Assembly (NCBI RefSeq): GCF_963678635.1
Contig: NC_087069.1
Coordinates: forward strand, 46,580,276-46,644,275
Reading direction: 5' to 3'
Source of the DNA: Symsagittifera roscoffensis
Taxonomy: Eukaryota > Xenacoelomorpha > Acoela > Convolutidae
Length of the DNA: 64,000 nt
Shown: one piece after another, positions 63,089 through 64,000 of the stretch
Layout of the letters: every line of letters starts with the position of its first letter
How positions within the stretch are numbered: the first letter of the stretch is position 1
Program-made: the position numbers and the translations under genes
The notes under the pieces: model-generated
Database searches by the model: none
Told to the model about the DNA's origin: nothing
Seen by the model: only the letters and a program-made list of their open reading frames with translations

Positions 63089-63975
63089 GACTAACTGACT
63101 CTGTACTCAATCAGAAACTATCTATTAGATAGCCCAAGAGCCATCTCGTATTATACAAGTAGTATATCGCCAGAAGTATATCGCCTCTATATATAGTGAA
63201 CAGCCAAATTTCAGTGTCGAACTTCATCCTACTGTGCAGGTTTCCTTGTCAACAATGAAAAGCTCATAGCACTTGAAAATTACCCCTGCGGACTAGAAAA
63301 TTAAATGAACTATAATTTGAGCAAAGGTTTTTTGATAGATATGCAAAAAAATCAAGTTCAATAGACAACTCTGTTGTTATACTAGTTATCAATTAGAAAA
63401 TGATGATCAAAATATTAAGTTTTGATTTTTATGGCTCTCAGTGTTTTCAAAAATGATTTGACAATATCAATTTGACAGACTAAATATAAACTGCTAAAAA
63501 CTAAGGAAGCAGTGGTTTTGAAGTAGGAGTTCAAAAAATTTATTTAAGCAAGGTCATTGGTGTGCGCAGAATTTTTGCGGACCATTATTTCAGGTCGACC
63601 AATTTGATTCTCCGAGCTCTCAAAAATCAGGCCAAAAACGGCACTTTTGAACACTCTGGAAAATTTTGAACGAAATTGCGTTTTTTCGGCGCGCGCTCTC
63701 CGATAAGCGCCTTCAGAAAAATTTTCGGGATGGTCAGTCAACAATGGATGTCGTAACGTTATACCAGAATCGGGACCCTTTGGGAAAATTTTGCAACCAG
63801 AATTGAGAAAGGCGGTCTTCCCCACCTCCCTACCATCCAGCACGCTGATGAGCAATGTCTAAGTTATGTCCTCAGAAGACCAAAATTTCGAAAACCTGAG
63901 AGCTTCAGCGCAAAAAGATTGATCAGTCAAGAGTGAATTAACACATGGTTATACTTTGGGTTTTTTATGTTGTTG
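63089..63975. mobile_element. Flank with an internal fragment of MITE family C (63575-63845)
   Basis: AGGTCGACCAATTTGATTCTCCGAGCTCTC and the GGCGCGCGCTCTCC / TCAGAAAAATTTTCGGG blocks match the interior of the intact copy. Termini are missing. The remaining DNA shows no gene. Confidence 0.5.
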
Positions 63976-64000
63976 CAGGAGCGGATCTAGTATTTTCTCG
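63976..64000 (+). mobile_element. Start of another MITE family C copy, cut by window end
   Basis: CAGGAGCGGATCTAGTATTTTCTCG matches the first 25 bases of the intact copy with a few changes. Confidence 0.6.

Overview
The window reads as a piece of an AT-rich animal (metazoan) genome. It has spliced protein-coding genes with long GT-AG introns, and a high density of mobile DNA: two LINEs, a Penelope-like fragment, a Ty3/gypsy-type LTR element and many small inverted-repeat elements. It has no bacterial features such as operons or Shine-Dalgarno sites. The repertoire (LINEs with PHD fingers, a LINE with a 2A-like leader, Penelope with GIY-YIG, hAT-like and Tc1-like MITEs) fits a non-vertebrate, probably aquatic animal. 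I cannot name the species.

Two cellular genes are supported. (1) A minus-strand gene occupies 6290 down to the left edge. It has five exons with matching phases and encodes a Ser/Asn-rich protein with one CAP-Gly (microtubule plus-end binding) domain. A further minus-strand exon at 18806-18644 ends in the same phase and looks like part of an alternative upstream 5' end. (2) A plus-strand gene runs from about 33.2 kb to 61.9 kb as at least nine small exons spread over 28 kb. It encodes a multi-pass membrane protein with a moderate resemblance to the OST-alpha (SLC51A/TMEM184, Solute_trans_a) group. A 200-N assembly gap falls in its 5' part, and a complete LTR retrotransposon sits in its last intron.

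Between these genes (about 8.9-33 kb) lies a mobile-element zone. It holds a Tc1/mariner-type fold-back MITE (15.05-15.65 kb) and several 200-bp hAT-like MITEs with 8-bp target duplications. A CR1/L2-type LINE (20.06-23.3 kb) has a relic esterase ORF1 and a hydrophobic leader ending in a 2A-like motif. A second, more decayed LINE (26.4-30.0 kb) has a PHD-finger ORF1. A tail-to-tail Penelope-like fragment (31.06-30.09 kb, minus) joins a PHD finger to the RT YVDD motif. A minus-strand fragment resembling a retrotransposon C-terminal region follows (32.4-31.7 kb).

The introns of the membrane-protein gene carry more unusual repeats. These include a 1.14-kb TIR-bounded fold-back element made of inverted arrays of TTTGAGCGG/CCGCTCAAA (38.04-39.19 kb), a 30-bp minisatellite with a CCCGG-TCGAGG header at two loci (38.3 and 49.5 kb), a 540-bp interspersed family with three long copies, and G- or C-homopolymer tracts beside several splice donors. 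The Ty3/gypsy element (53326-60417) has 247-bp LTRs, a 5-bp target duplication, and a gag start codon that straddles the LTR/primer-binding-site boundary.

All exon borders, repeat comparisons and family assignments were made by eye. No alignment or database search was run.
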